Assembly (NCBI RefSeq): GCF_907164915.1
Contig: NW_025919558.1
Coordinates: 62,001 to 126,000, forward strand
Length of the DNA stretch: 64,000 nucleotides
Direction: 5' to 3'
DNA from: Impatiens glandulifera
Lineage: Eukaryota; Streptophyta; Magnoliopsida; Ericales; Balsaminaceae
Under the pieces are notes generated by a model that had not been told where the DNA came from, searched no databases, and saw only the letters and a list, made by a program, of their open reading frames with translations. The position numbers and the translations under genes were made by a program. Shown piece after piece: positions 63,486 to 64,000 of the stretch (the stretch's first letter is position 1; each line of letters begins with the position of its first letter).

Positions 63486-64000
63486 TTAATTTCCGTTGGA
63501 GTTGAGGTGTCGGTTCTTCCTCTTCCAGGCCTTCTCGAACCGCTCATAAAATTAGTCGGTAACCTCCTTGGTTATGACCTGGGCCTGGTTCAACCCTTCA
63601 CCCGGACATAGTGGAACCCCAAGTTCCAAGAGTAGGCAGCTGATTTGGGGGACGAGACCAATTGCGCGAATGCCGATCATCCAGATTCGGACATCAAACA
63701 ACACCCTGGACCAGTTGACTGGCGTACCCGTGGTTATGGCGGTCATCATGTTAAATACTGCAGCACAGTAGGTGTTGGTCACATCCTTTCCTAGGATTCC
63801 TCGACCGATAATATCGTTGAGAAGCTGGTACTAAGCTCTCAACGATGACCTGGCACCGTGGTCACCGACCGGGTAGTTTGACCGAGCAAAGCTTAAGGCA
63901 ATTTCGGCCTTTAGTTCAGCCGGAACGTTTAGGTCGGTGAGCCCTTGCTTCGGAAGGTCGAAGCATCTGGCGAAAACACTTTCTAAGAAATCAAACACGG
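63486..64000 (-). pseudogene. accessory ORF-a, 3' part, at window edge (F)
   Basis: Minus strand from the window edge: VFDF, CFDLPKQGLTDLNVPAEL, SNYPVGDHGARSSLRA, a TAG at about 63833 for the Glu of RAEYQ, then YQLLNDIIGRGILGKDVTNTYCAAVFNMMTAITTGTPVNWSRVLF, GLVPQISCLLLELG and VITKEVTD. A TAA at 63554-63552 is followed in frame by FYERFEKAWKRKNRH to TAA at 63488-63486, which I take as the original end. It is very similar to ORF-a of A2 at 18620. The N-terminus lies beyond the window. Confidence 0.78.

Noticed and set aside
1..64000. tRNA, rRNA or known microRNA genes
   Set aside because: No tRNA cloverleaf or rRNA segment was noticed on either strand; the hairpins found belong to the retroelements.

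Overview
The window is plant nuclear DNA and consists almost entirely of nested, decayed Ty1/copia LTR retrotransposons of Sirevirus type. The Sirevirus call rests on the gag homology, the TGGTATCAGAGCA primer binding site, copia domain order (protease, integrase, reverse transcriptase, RNase H), very long 3' regions after pol, and duplicated polypurine tracts. The only host-like coding sequence I can support is one exon fragment of a polyol/monosaccharide transporter near 47.8-48.0 kb. An angiosperm is certain. An asterid, possibly Lamiales, is a low-confidence guess from recollection of similar accessory proteins in such genomes.

Layout. 1-8.5 kb (+): element A1, with an integrase scrap, RNase H, accessory ORF-a, accessory ORF-c, polypurine tracts and 3' LTR. 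8.5-10.6 kb: scraps, namely a minus-strand RNase H of another copia lineage, a small minisatellite, a DUF4283-like remnant and a minus-strand RNase H. 10.6-19.2 kb (+): element A2, with LTR, gag, pol (split by a solo LTR with a GGTTC target duplication) and ORF-a. 20.2-33.5 kb (+): element B, the youngest and most complete, with LTR, gag, pol, ORF-a, ORF-b, ORF-c, triplicated polypurine tract and truncated 3' LTR. B sits inside a minus-strand LTR of family III (19.24-20.19 and 33.5-34.0 kb). 34.1-41.0 kb: minus-strand ORF-c tail, gag scrap, element E (ORF-c plus LTR III). 41.0-41.7 kb (-): CACTA (En/Spm) TNP2 transposase remnant. 41.7-45.5 kb (+): element C tail (RT/RNase H, ORF-a, ORF-b). 45.5-48.0 kb: AT-rich DNA and the transporter fragment, cut by an LTR. 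48.0-55.2 kb (+): element D (LTR, RT/RNase H, ORF-a, ORF-b, ORF-c). 55.2-58.8 kb: LTR fragments in both orientations. 58.8-64 kb (-): element F tail (ORF-c, ORF-b, ORF-a).

The unusual system is the block between pol and the 3' LTR. It carries up to three paralogous genes in the fixed order ORF-a, ORF-b, ORF-c. They share an N-terminal domain of about 220-250 residues that resembles the 'putative plant transposon protein' domain. Most copies have a TATA-like box about 65-135 nt before the ATG, and several have a conserved hairpin with a 12-nt loop after the stop codon. ORF-c also has a 12-14-bp GC-rich tandem repeat in its promoter that matches E2F-type sites in places. I read this as cargo genes transcribed independently of the LTR, which is an inference to be tested with RNA data.
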